Below, piece by piece: positions 50,660 to 58,660 of a stretch of 64,000 nt of DNA (position 1 is its first letter; the number at the start of each line of letters is the position of its first letter). This DNA is from UBA7703 sp963667195 (GTDB taxonomy: Bacteria > Bacillota > Clostridia > Christensenellales > CAG-138): NCBI GenBank assembly GCA_963667195.1, contig OY762962.1, forward strand, positions 248,001-312,000. Reading direction: 5' to 3'. The translations under genes were made by a program, and so were the position numbers. A model generated the notes under the pieces. It was not told where the DNA came from. It made no database searches and saw only the letters and a program-made list of their open reading frames with translations.

Positions 50660-52617
50660 AGTGTGTTTTGAACCTCCTGCATGTATAGTTCGATGGCGGT
50701 GCGCACCTTCGCCTCCGCTTCGTCGAGTTCGATATCGCTCAACTGCGCGCCCGCCATGGTGAGGTGTCCCCCGCCGCCGAGGCGTTCGCAGATGATCTGT
50801 ACGTTGATGTTGCCCAGCGAGCGCCCGCTGACGCTGATGCTCTCGCCGTCGCGCCCGAGCACAAACGCGGCCTCGATTCCCTTGATGCCGATGAGCTCGT
50901 CCGCCGATTTTGCCGCGATGAGCGGCGCGTTGTTCATCTCCTCGCCGACGCTCGCAAGCGCGACGCCACCGGGTAGCACCTCCGCGCTGCGCACGGTGGT
51001 TGCAACGTCGCCAAAGCTCTCCATATCCTCTTGGAACATCTGCTTGACAATGCTCGTCTCCGCGCCGTTCTTGCGAAGATACCCCGCCGCCTCAAACGTG
51101 CGGGAACCGACGTTGAACGCAAAGTGCTTGGTGTCGATCGTGATGCCCGCAAGCAGCGTCCCGCAGACCAGCGCCGGCGGGCGAAGATTTGCGTCGAAGT
51201 ATTGCAATAGCTCCGTGACGAGCTCGCTCGTGGAGGAAGCGCGCGCTTCGAGGAAATGCAGCGTGGGGTTGTCGATGTGATCCGCGCCTCTGCGGTGATG
51301 GTCGATCACGACCACGCGTCCCGCGAGCTCCAATAGCTTCGGCGCAACCAGCGAGCCCACCCGCTGGGTATCCACCACGACCAGCACGCTGGTGGGACGC
51401 ATGATGCGCTCCGCATGCTCCGGGGTAATCAGCATCGAGTTGAACGCCTGGTTGTCGCGAATGAGCTCCAGCGCGTGCTCGATCATGTTGTTTTGCTCGC
51501 CGAGCACGATATAGGCGCGCGAACCCGCCTGTTTTGCGCAGGTGGCGACGCCGAGCGCGGAACCGATGCAGTCCATATCCGGTCTGCTGTGGCCGACGAT
51601 GAATACATCTCCCGTATTGTCGAAGAGCTGGTGCAAGGCTTTGCTGAAAAGTCGCATCTTCACGCGGCTCTGCATGGCCTCCATCTGGCGTCTGCCGCCG
51701 TAGAAAACATATCCGCCGCCTTTTTTGATGACGGCCTGATCGCCGCCGCGACCAAGCGCAAGCTCCATCGCCTGGCGGGCGCTCTCGTCCGCGCGGGCGA
51801 CGCGATCCGCGGCACCGACGGCAATCGAGAGCGAAACAAGCATGCTGGTGCCCGTGTCGATTCCGTGCGCCTGCTCCAGCAGCGGAAACCGCGCGCGCTC
51901 CATCTGCGGAAGGTGCTGCGCTTCAAATACAACAAAGAATCGCCCGTTCTCATAGCGGCGATACACACCGTTGATCTCCTTGACAAGCTCGGCGATCAAG
52001 CGCTCCACCTCGGAGAATACGCTCGTCCTATGAAACTGCACATCCGCGGAAAGCTCTTCGTAGTTGTCGATGTAGATCAGCGCAACATACGGCATCTGCT
52101 CTTCAAAGAGCCGCTGATAGTGCGCGGCCTCCGTGCGGTCCAGCCAGTATTGAAACAGCATCGCCCGCTCGTCCTTCTCGCGGTACACGGGCACGCTCAT
52201 CACCTGATAGACGTTGCCTGCGAGCTCCAGCGGAACCGCGACGAGCGGCGCCGAAAAATCAAAGTGCGGCTGCACGCGGCAGATATCCGGCTCGGAATAG
52301 ATCTTCTGCATGCTCTCGTTGCGCCAGGCAACTGTTCCGTCCCGCTCAATCAGCGCGCAGGGAATCGCAACCTGATCGACCAGCTTCGATGAAATCTCGG
52401 AATTCTCCGCAAACACGTCATCCATGCGCTGCTGTGTTTGCCGCGCGCGCTTTCGCTCCATCATCATGCTGGAAAAGAGTACGATCAGGCTCACGCCAAA
52501 CGCAATCAACGCGATGTTGAGCCGATATGGCTGATACCAGCCGGAGACATAGATCATCACGCAGAGCACGCCAAGCAGAATGCCCAGCGGCAGGAGGATC
52601 GTCTTTGACTTCTTCAT
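50656..52617 (-). CDS. gdpP: Cyclic di-AMP phosphodiesterase GdpP
   Basis: A 653-residue membrane enzyme that hydrolyses c-di-AMP. Two N-terminal helices (residues 8-50) are followed by a PAS-like domain (IPCALIERDGTVAWRNE), a degenerate GGDEF domain and a DHH/DHHA1 catalytic half: GHSRPDMDCIGSALGVA, VVVDTQRVGS, RVVVIDHHRRGADH and ERLGGGGHLTMAGAQLS. The frame opens 25 codons upstream; the ATG at 52617 is chosen because CAAAGGAGAGACGGT precedes it and the first helix starts just after. It sits between yybS and rplI as in Bacillus (yybT). It should set c-di-AMP levels, which control potassium uptake and cell-wall balance. Confidence 0.95.
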   Translation of the reverse strand: MKKSKTILLPLGILLGVLCVMIYVSGWYQPYRLNIALIAFGVSLIVLFSSMMMERKRARQTQQRMDDVFAENSEISSKLVDQVAIPCALIERDGTVAWRNESMQKIYSEPDICRVQPHFDFSAPLVAVPLELAGNVYQVMSVPVYREKDERAMLFQYWLDRTEAAHYQRLFEEQMPYVALIYIDNYEELSADVQFHRTSVFSEVERLIAELVKEINGVYRRYENGRFFVVFEAQHLPQMERARFPLLEQAHGIDTGTSMLVSLSIAVGAADRVARADESARQAMELALGRGGDQAVIKKGGGYVFYGGRRQMEAMQSRVKMRLFSKALHQLFDNTGDVFIVGHSRPDMDCIGSALGVATCAKQAGSRAYIVLGEQNNMIEHALELIRDNQAFNSMLITPEHAERIMRPTSVLVVVDTQRVGSLVAPKLLELAGRVVVIDHHRRGADHIDNPTLHFLEARASSTSELVTELLQYFDANLRPPALVCGTLLAGITIDTKHFAFNVGSRTFEAAGYLRKNGAETSIVKQMFQEDMESFGDVATTVRSAEVLPGGVALASVGEEMNNAPLIAAKSADELIGIKGIEAAFVLGRDGESISVSGRSLGNINVQIICERLGGGGHLTMAGAQLSDIELDEAEAKVRTAIELYMQEVQNTL

Positions 52618-52701
52618 ACCGTCTCTCCTTTGCGTTGATTGTTTTATGGTTATTGCAGGCAAGCTCCGTGATGCTTTGGATTCATGGAACATCCCGCGCG
52701 T

Positions 52702-53679
52702 TTACACATCGCTTGGCGGGAGGGTTGACATCCGCATTCGAATCCTAAATATCTGGTCAAAGCAACCGATCAAAAGAAGCGCCATCGCCGTATATTGAAA
52801 CAGAACAGCTGTACCAATGTAGATCAAAACACGGGTTGTCGTGATGTTCTTCCCGGAGCGGACGATGAAGTAGTCGATGACGCAGAGCCCCTGCAAAAAC
52901 AGCGGCAGCGCTACGAGGATGTTCGCCGTCATGGCAAACGCGTCGGCAATTGTCCAGTCCGCAAGCTCCGCAATCAGCGAGAGTATCAGGATTGCAAACA
53001 AGCCAAGTGTCGTGCTGTTCGGCAGTGTCCAGTTGCGAAACGGGCGCATCGGAGAAATCGCAATCTCTGGATGTTTTCTGCAAAACAGCCGGAAAAAGAG
53101 CAGATTCCCGAGTCCAAATACGCTCGCAACAATGCACAGAACGGCAACGAACCCGATCGGTATCGACTCGTAGATCAAATTCATCGTATCCATGATGGAT
53201 TTCGCCATGTTCGCGTCGATCTGCGGCATCTGCGCGATCGTCTCGCGATCCATTGCAATCAGCGCATTCATCGCGTTTTGAATGTCCGCAAACGCGCCTC
53301 TTCCCGCCAGAATCCCCGGCAGGCAGAAGGTTGCGTAAAGCCCAACCAGAAACACGCCGGCGAGGATCAGCGCCGTGTCCGAATTGCTCATGCGCCGCGT
53401 CATCATCACATAGAGGAGAACTGCGCAGAGCGCGGAAGCTCCATACAACCCGGCAAGAATGCCGAACGAGCTGATCTGTAGCGTGCAAAGCGCGAACACC
53501 GCGATGGGAAGTATCATCCAAGCAGGTCTTGTCCGTGCCCCGGCATAAGCCCAGAGCGCGGGCGCTAACAGCAGCGCAAACGGGAAATACGCCGCGATTG
53601 CCGCGACGACGACCGAGAGTAATAGCACCAGCCAGCCGCGCGAGTTTGCGCGTGATGGTTGTTGGTTAGAATTTTCCAT
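52702..53679 (-). CDS. DUF2232 membrane protein (YybS-like)
   Basis: A 325-residue polytopic protein of unknown function with about eight helices (for example WLVLLLSVVVAAIAAYFPFA at the start and FQYTAMALLLIGCFDQIF at the end). The family lies next to gdpP in Firmicutes, as here, and resembles small-substrate transporters of the ECF-S or permease type, but this is not proven. It begins ATG-GAA-AAT-TCT directly behind a promoter (53714-53686): no ribosome binding site and no leader, so a leaderless mRNA is proposed. It is the first gene of the yybS-gdpP-rplI-dnaB unit. Confidence 0.85.
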   Translation of the reverse strand: MENSNQQPSRANSRGWLVLLLSVVVAAIAAYFPFALLLAPALWAYAGARTRPAWMILPIAVFALCTLQISSFGILAGLYGASALCAVLLYVMMTRRMSNSDTALILAGVFLVGLYATFCLPGILAGRGAFADIQNAMNALIAMDRETIAQMPQIDANMAKSIMDTMNLIYESIPIGFVAVLCIVASVFGLGNLLFFRLFCRKHPEIAISPMRPFRNWTLPNSTTLGLFAILILSLIAELADWTIADAFAMTANILVALPLFLQGLCVIDYFIVRSGKNITTTRVLIYIGTAVLFQYTAMALLLIGCFDQIFRIRMRMSTLPPSDV

Positions 53680-53685
53680 GTCATC

Positions 53686-53714
53686 ATTCTATCGTCCGGC
53701 GCGCAAGAAATCAA
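53686..53714 (-). promoter_or_regulatory. Promoter of yybS-gdpP-rplI-dnaB, six nucleotides from the start codon
   Basis: TTGATT (53714-53709), 17 nt, TAGAAT (53691-53686), then GATGAC, then ATG on the minus strand. Both boxes are good. The expected transcript start falls on the A of ATG. Confidence 0.75.
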
Positions 53715-53780
53715 GGCGCAGGATGCCTTCCCGGCAGGTTTTGCCGTCGTTCTTTCCGGTTGTTCCGGTATGCCTTGCGT

Positions 53781-53811
53781 AAAAAGAGCCGGAAGCGCGC
53801 GCCCCCGGCTC
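53781..53811 (-). terminator. Intrinsic terminator after the hexosaminidase gene
   Basis: GAGCCGG, GC-rich 17-nt loop, CCGGCTC, then TTTTT on the minus strand, about 25 nt behind the stop. Confidence 0.88.
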
Positions 53812-53836
53812 ATACCAAGTCGCAAATGATGTTGCG

Positions 53837-55153
53837 TTACGGTGCCTGCGTCGTCTGCGCCGCAATCGCAGCCTCGATATCCCAGGTTCCGAGCGATTGT
53901 TTTTTCATCAGAACGCGCTTGACGCTCTCGTCGATGCGTTCCTGCGTGAGCCGCCCGTCCGCCGCGGCAGCGTTGAGCGCCTCGACGATTGCCTCTTGCT
54001 TTTCACTCACCGCGCCGCAGAGAATCACGTCTCCGCCCGCGAGCAGGAAGCGAACCGCGGCGTCTCCTATCTCATAGCGCGTGGTGAGTCCGTCCATGCG
54101 GAAATCATCGCTGATGATCAAGCCTTCAAACCCCATCTGATCGCGCAATAGATCGGTCATGATGGGCTTGCTCATGGAGGCGATGTCCGTGTTGTCCAGC
54201 GCGGGATAGAGCACGTGCCCAATCATGATCGCGTCCACGCCGGAGGAGATCGCGCTGACAAACGGGACGAGGTCGTAACTTTGCAGCTCTTCCACGGTCT
54301 TATCGATGACCGGCGTCACCGCATGCGAGTCCTCCTTCGTGCCGCCATGTCCCGGAAAATGTTTTGCGCTGGAGAGGCATCCGCCCGCGTGGAGGCCGTC
54401 GATGACCGCGCTGCCGATGGCAGCCGCTATATTCGCATCCTCGGAGATGATCCGCGTTTCGAGGAAGGTATCCATGGGGTTTTCGGAAACGTCGAGAACG
54501 GGAGCCAGGTCGAGGTTGATGCCGACGCTGACAAGCTTTGAACCGATGGTTTTAAACTGCTGCATGGCATAATCCGTGTCCCGCCGTCTGCCGAGCGAGC
54601 GCGCGGAGACCGGCTGTGGACTCCAGCGGAAGCGAACGACGCTGCCGCCCTCCACATCGATGCCGATCAACGGCGGAATCTCGCTGTTGACGGTAGCGCG
54701 AATCTGCTCCGTGAGCTTGGTCGCCTGCCCGAAGCCGCCGTCGTTGTTGGAGCTCTTGATGTTTGAGCCATACAGGATCGCGTTGCCGACAGAATAGCTG
54801 TTCCAGATCGTGTCAAACGGGTCCTGCACCTGCGACGTGCCGGAAAAGCCAAACATGCAAAGCTGACCGAGCTTTTCCTGCGTGCTCATGGTCGCCATAT
54901 ATCGCTCCACCCATTCCTCCGTCGTCACAGGGGCTGCCTCCGGTGTGGCCGTCGGCTCCGGCGTGGATGCGTCAAGCGCAACGGGCGTTTCCTGCGCGAT
55001 GACCGTCGTCGTGAGCTCTTCATCCGGCACAGCCCGCCAGACTTCATACTGCAACGCGGGAATCACGCCAAAGAGCACACCCGCGCCAAGGCCAAGCAAC
55101 AGCGCAAGTGCTACGAGCACAAAAAACATCTTTTTAAACGCGTTTCCGAACAA
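53837..55153 (-). CDS. nagZ: Family 3 glycoside hydrolase, beta-N-acetylhexosaminidase (NagZ-like)
   Basis: A 438-residue enzyme. An N-terminal helix (residues 8-28) anchors it to the outer face; a Thr/Pro/Glu-rich linker follows. The catalytic part has PPLIGIDVEGGSVVRFRWSP, the NagZ signature KHFPGHGGTKEDSHAVTPVI with the Asp-His acid/base pair, and GLIISDDFRMDGLTTRYE carrying the nucleophile Asp. It should release N-acetylglucosamine from muropeptides or related glycans outside the membrane, in the Gram-positive cell-wall turnover route. The start is TTG at 55153 with GGAGAACGCAA before it. Its own promoter is at 55292-55321. The substrate could also be another beta-hexosaminide. Confidence 0.9.
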   Translation of the reverse strand: MFGNAFKKMFFVLVALALLLGLGAGVLFGVIPALQYEVWRAVPDEELTTTVIAQETPVALDASTPEPTATPEAAPVTTEEWVERYMATMSTQEKLGQLCMFGFSGTSQVQDPFDTIWNSYSVGNAILYGSNIKSSNNDGGFGQATKLTEQIRATVNSEIPPLIGIDVEGGSVVRFRWSPQPVSARSLGRRRDTDYAMQQFKTIGSKLVSVGINLDLAPVLDVSENPMDTFLETRIISEDANIAAAIGSAVIDGLHAGGCLSSAKHFPGHGGTKEDSHAVTPVIDKTVEELQSYDLVPFVSAISSGVDAIMIGHVLYPALDNTDIASMSKPIMTDLLRDQMGFEGLIISDDFRMDGLTTRYEIGDAAVRFLLAGGDVILCGAVSEKQEAIVEALNAAAADGRLTQERIDESVKRVLMKKQSLGTWDIEAAIAAQTTQAP

Positions 55154-55291
55154 TTGCGTTCTCCGTTTCTTGTTTTCTTCATCAAACAGAGCAGGTCAAA
55201 TGATAACCGTTCATCCGTGTTTTTGCGGTATCTGAAAATGGTTTCCCATCGGCAAACAAAAACAATCGCGCAGATTGCGTGATTTTTACTC

Positions 55292-55321
55292 ATTATACCC
55301 CGTTTCGTTTTGAAAAGTAAA
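55292..55321 (-). promoter_or_regulatory. Probable promoter of nagZ
   Basis: TTTACT (55321-55316), 18 nt, TATAAT (55297-55292) on the minus strand, about 140 nt before the TTG start. Confidence 0.65.
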
Positions 55322-55375
55322 CCGCATGTTGTGAAACTTCCTGTTCCGTTTCAGTCAGCGAAGCCTGCCGCAACC

Positions 55376-55405
55376 TTGCAAAACGCATCCGAAGCGTACT
55401 ACAAT
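55376..55405 (+). promoter_or_regulatory. Probable promoter of the M3 peptidase gene
   Basis: TTGCAA (55376-55381), 18 nt, TACAAT (55400-55405) on the plus strand, about 55 nt before the ATG at 55463. It lies back to back with the nagZ promoter. Confidence 0.7.
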
Positions 55406-55462
55406 ATCGGTAGATCCGCCTGCACCCGCAGCGGAAATACGGCCACCTTAGAGGAGCGAAGC

Positions 55463-57202
55463 ATGGACGAGATGAAGACCCCGCAGGCAGAGCACAACGA
55501 TAGCACTGCTCTGACGATGGAAACATTCCAAAAGATCGAGTACAAGCGTCCGGATATGGGCGCGATGAAGAAGAAGCTCAAGCAGCTTTTGCGCGCGCTC
55601 AAAAAATCCGCGACATATGAGGAAGCAAGAAGCGCCTATCTCGCCTCTCAGGAGGAGAGCGGGCATTTCGAAACCAGCTATGTCGTGGCGAGCATCCGCA
55701 ACACGCTGGATACCACGGACAAGTTCTACGACGGCGAAATGCAGTACTACAACCGCGCGGTCGCGCAGTTGATGCCGCTGAGCAAGTCCTTTACCGAAAC
55801 GCTCCTGCGCTCGAAATTTCGCGCGCAGTTTGAGGCGGAATACGGCAAGCAGATCTTCACGCTCGCCGAAATCGACCAGAAGATGCAGAGCACCAAGATC
55901 ATTCCCGACCTGATCCTGCAAGGCAATCTGGAAAACGTGTATCGCAAGACCACCGCCGCCTGCAAAACCACCTTCCGCGGCGAAGAGGTCAACTTCTACG
56001 GCCTGCTCAAGCACATGGAAAGCCCCGACCGTGAAGAGCGCAGGGAGGCTTATCTTGCTTGGGCAAAGCTCTATGAGGACATCTCGGAGAAGCTCGACAG
56101 CCAGTATGACAAGCTCATCAAGGTTCGTGTGCGCATGGCGAAAAAGCTGGGCTTGCCGAACTACACCACGCTCGGCTACCTGGGCATGCACCGCGCGGAC
56201 TACGGTCCGGAGGAGGTTGCGCGCTTCCGCGAGCAGGTGCGCACGGTCATCGTGCCCGCCGTCGCGAAGCTGCGCGAGCAGCAGGCGGTGCGCCTCGGCC
56301 TGGACAAACTGAAGTACTACGATGAAACCATCATCTTCCCGGACGGAAACGCAGACCCTATCGGCGGAGAGAGCGTGTTGGTTCCCGTCGCGCAGAAGAT
56401 GTATCGCGCAATCTCGCCCGAAACCGGCGAATTCTTCGATTTTCTGTCGTCCCACGGGCTGTTCGATCTGGAAACCCGTCCCGGCAAGCACCTCGGCGGA
56501 TACTGCACGTATCTGCACGATTATCGGGCGCCGTTCATCTTCTCGAATTTCAACGGAACGGCGGCGGATGTCAACGTGCTGACCCACGAGGCGGGTCACG
56601 CATTTGCGGGCTACACCGCAATGCGTCATCAGCCGCTGGCGACGTATCTGAGCTCCACCAGCGAGGTCAACGAAATCCACTCCATGACCATGGAGCATTT
56701 CGCCTATCCGTACCTCAAGGATTTCTTTGGCGAAGACCATGCGGAAAAAGCCAAGTTTGCCCACCTTGCCGGCTCGCTCTCGACGATTCCGTATCTCGTG
56801 AGCGTGGACGAGTTCCAGCACCGCGTTTACGAAAAACCCGCAATGAGCGCCAAGGAGCGCCGCGCGGTCTGGCACGAAATCGAGCAGAAGTATCTGCCGT
56901 GGCGCGACTATGACGGTGTCCCGTTCCTCGAGGAAGGCGGATTCTGGATGCAGAAGCAGCACATCTTCCTCTATCCGTTCTATTATGTAGACTATGCGCT
57001 TGCGCAGGTGTGCGCCTTCCAGTTCTACGGGCGCATGAAGCAGGATCACAAGTCCGCCTGGGAATCCTATCTGACGCTTTGCAAGGCGGGCGGCAGCAAG
57101 GGTTATTTCGATCTGCTACGGCTGGCTAAGCTGGATATCCCGTTTGAGGAAGGCAGCGTCGAGAAGGCCGTTCGCCACGTCATCGACGAGCTCAACGCAT
57201 AA
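55463..57202 (+). CDS. M3 family oligoendopeptidase
   Basis: A 579-residue zinc peptidase of the PepF/M3 group that trims short peptides in the cytoplasm. The zinc site is LTHEAGHAFAGYTAM (HExxH) with the downstream Glu in STSEVNEIHSMTMEHF; the C-terminal YVDYALAQVCAFQFYGRMKQ is typical of the family. The open frame begins at 55310, but its first 51 codons overlap the promoter; the ATG at 55463 follows GAGGAGCGAAGC. Monocistronic, with a strong terminator. No signal peptide. Confidence 0.95.
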   Translation: MDEMKTPQAEHNDSTALTMETFQKIEYKRPDMGAMKKKLKQLLRALKKSATYEEARSAYLASQEESGHFETSYVVASIRNTLDTTDKFYDGEMQYYNRAVAQLMPLSKSFTETLLRSKFRAQFEAEYGKQIFTLAEIDQKMQSTKIIPDLILQGNLENVYRKTTAACKTTFRGEEVNFYGLLKHMESPDREERREAYLAWAKLYEDISEKLDSQYDKLIKVRVRMAKKLGLPNYTTLGYLGMHRADYGPEEVARFREQVRTVIVPAVAKLREQQAVRLGLDKLKYYDETIIFPDGNADPIGGESVLVPVAQKMYRAISPETGEFFDFLSSHGLFDLETRPGKHLGGYCTYLHDYRAPFIFSNFNGTAADVNVLTHEAGHAFAGYTAMRHQPLATYLSSTSEVNEIHSMTMEHFAYPYLKDFFGEDHAEKAKFAHLAGSLSTIPYLVSVDEFQHRVYEKPAMSAKERRAVWHEIEQKYLPWRDYDGVPFLEEGGFWMQKQHIFLYPFYYVDYALAQVCAFQFYGRMKQDHKSAWESYLTLCKAGGSKGYFDLLRLAKLDIPFEEGSVEKAVRHVIDELNA

Positions 57203-57220
57203 AGTCAAGGCGCGTTTCCC

Positions 57221-57254
57221 GCCCGCACGCAATCCAAGCGTGCGGGCTTTTTTT
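57221..57254 (+). terminator. Intrinsic terminator after the M3 peptidase gene
   Basis: A perfect 10-bp stem GCCCGCACGC/GCGTGCGGGC with a seven-base loop, then seven T. Confidence 0.95.
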
Positions 57255-57352
57255 CTCCCGCAATCTCAGATGTAATAAGAATAATCGGGTGGAAACAAAC
57301 ACGTCTTACCATGAATCTATATGTAAACAAGTTGTGAGTTTTGCCGTTTTCG

Positions 57353-57382
57353 TTGAATCGGGACGGATTGTTGTGATATCAT
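57353..57382 (+). promoter_or_regulatory. Probable promoter of the LCP gene
   Basis: TTGAAT (57353-57358), 18 nt, TATCAT (57377-57382) on the plus strand, about 50 nt before the start. Confidence 0.5.
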
Positions 57383-57431
57383 GGTTGCGTTTTACAGAGG
57401 ATCATGAGACCGAATAAATGAGGTATATAAC

Positions 57432-58547
57432 ATGTCAAAAGTCATGAAGATCGTATTGATCGCGCTGCTCGTCGTCGTGCTCGCGGTGGTGGGCCTGGGC
57501 GTATACGTCCTCACCAACATGCGCGCGGACGCCGTGCAAACCGTCGAAAAGCCGGTCGACCTGGAGGCCTCGGATGAACCGGAGCCCATCGAAGTCGTTT
57601 CGGACGAACCGACCCCCACCCCGACGCAGATGCCGATCTATGAAGAGGAATCCAAGTCGGATAACATCGTGAATATCCTTCTCGTCGGCACCGACTCGCG
57701 CAGCACATCGGAGCTTCAGGAGGCCGGCGGGCGCTCGGATTCCATGATGCTTGCGTCCATCAATACGGATAAGGGCACGATCACCCTCGTTTCCTTCATG
57801 CGTGACTCCCGCGTACATCGCATCGGCAAGAGCGGAAAATTCACGTTCTACAGCCGCCTCAACGGCGCATACAGCGGCGGTTATGCCGGCGGCGGCCCGG
57901 GCGAGCTGATCAACACGATCAACGAGAACTTTAAACTCGACGTTCAGGAATACATCGCCATCGGGTTTGACGGCTTTGCCGCAATGATCGATAAAATCGG
58001 CGGCTTGGATGTGGACTGCGACGAAGCGGAAATCAACTTCATCAACGACCGCATCACGGGCGACCACATCATTGAGCCGGACATCGTCAAGCATGCCAAG
58101 ACCATCAAAGCGGAACCCGGCATCATCCACCTCGACGGCGCGCAGTGCCTGATCTATGCCCGCAACCGTCACACGGGATTTGATGGCGGAGCAGGCAACG
58201 ATTTCGACCGCGTCAGCCGCCAGCAGGAGATCATCCAGCTCGTGTTTGAGAAGGTGACCAAGGAGTTCAACGAACAGAGCCTGATCGCGCTGATCGGCTT
58301 TGCAACCGACTATGTCTCGACCAACATGGGACTGGACACCATGACGGATCTGGCCAAGATTCTGCTCACGAAGGGCATGACGTTCACCAAGGCGACGCTT
58401 CCCGCGCCCGACACGTATAAGAACTATGTGGACGAGAACGGCCTTGAGACCGACATGCTGGAGTTCGATATCGATGCCGCGGCTGCCTCGCTGAACACCC
58501 TGCTCTACGGAGACTCGTTTGTTCCGACGCCCACCCCGGCACAGTAA
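57432..58547 (+). CDS. LytR-CpsA-Psr family glycopolymer ligase
   Basis: A 371-residue membrane-anchored enzyme. One N-terminal helix (IVLIALLVVVLAVVGLGVYV) is followed by a short Pro/Thr-rich stalk and the LCP domain: LLVGTDSRSTSE, GGRSDSMMLASINTD, FMRDSRV with the pyrophosphate-binding Arg/Asp, and YARNRHTGFDGG and DFDRVSRQQEII with further Arg residues. LCP enzymes move teichoic acid or polysaccharide from undecaprenyl pyrophosphate onto peptidoglycan. The usual distances between motifs are kept. GAGGTATATAAC precedes ATG. It precedes an unknown lipoprotein gene and stands in a cluster of cell-wall genes. Confidence 0.96.
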   Translation: MSKVMKIVLIALLVVVLAVVGLGVYVLTNMRADAVQTVEKPVDLEASDEPEPIEVVSDEPTPTPTQMPIYEEESKSDNIVNILLVGTDSRSTSELQEAGGRSDSMMLASINTDKGTITLVSFMRDSRVHRIGKSGKFTFYSRLNGAYSGGYAGGGPGELINTINENFKLDVQEYIAIGFDGFAAMIDKIGGLDVDCDEAEINFINDRITGDHIIEPDIVKHAKTIKAEPGIIHLDGAQCLIYARNRHTGFDGGAGNDFDRVSRQQEIIQLVFEKVTKEFNEQSLIALIGFATDYVSTNMGLDTMTDLAKILLTKGMTFTKATLPAPDTYKNYVDENGLETDMLEFDIDAAAASLNTLLYGDSFVPTPTPAQ

Positions 58548-58565
58548 ATCATCCCGACACCTTAC

Positions 58566-58602
58566 AAACCGCCGCGCAGTCAAAAAGCGCGGCGGTTTTT
58601 TC
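58566..58602 (+). terminator. Intrinsic terminator after the LCP gene
   Basis: An 11-bp stem AACCGCCGCGC/GCGCGGCGGTT with a nine-base loop, then TTTTT on the plus strand. Confidence 0.95.
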
Positions 58603-58648
58603 GAGCAAATTTCTCTTACTACACTACACCCGCACAATACAGTCATGC

Positions 58649-58654
58649 TATACT
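58649..58654 (+). promoter_or_regulatory. -10 box six nucleotides before the start of the lipoprotein gene
   Basis: TATACT, then AGGCGC, then ATG at 58661 on the plus strand; the expected transcript start is the A of ATG. A poor -35 (TACACC, 58625-58630) lies 18 nt upstream. No usable ribosome binding site is present. Confidence 0.6.
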
Positions 58655-58660
58655 AGGCGC

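Larger units (their letters stand above)
55154..55462. promoter_or_regulatory. Divergent promoter region between nagZ and the M3 peptidase gene
   Basis: Holds the two opposed promoters described below (55292-55321 minus and 55376-55405 plus) and a nagZ leader of about 130 nt. I see no other gene or RNA in it. Confidence 0.6.

Noticed and set aside
55448..57049. A 533-codon minus-strand open frame opposite the M3 peptidase
   Set aside because: Mirror of a certain peptidase gene; its composition is that of a reverse-translated frame.
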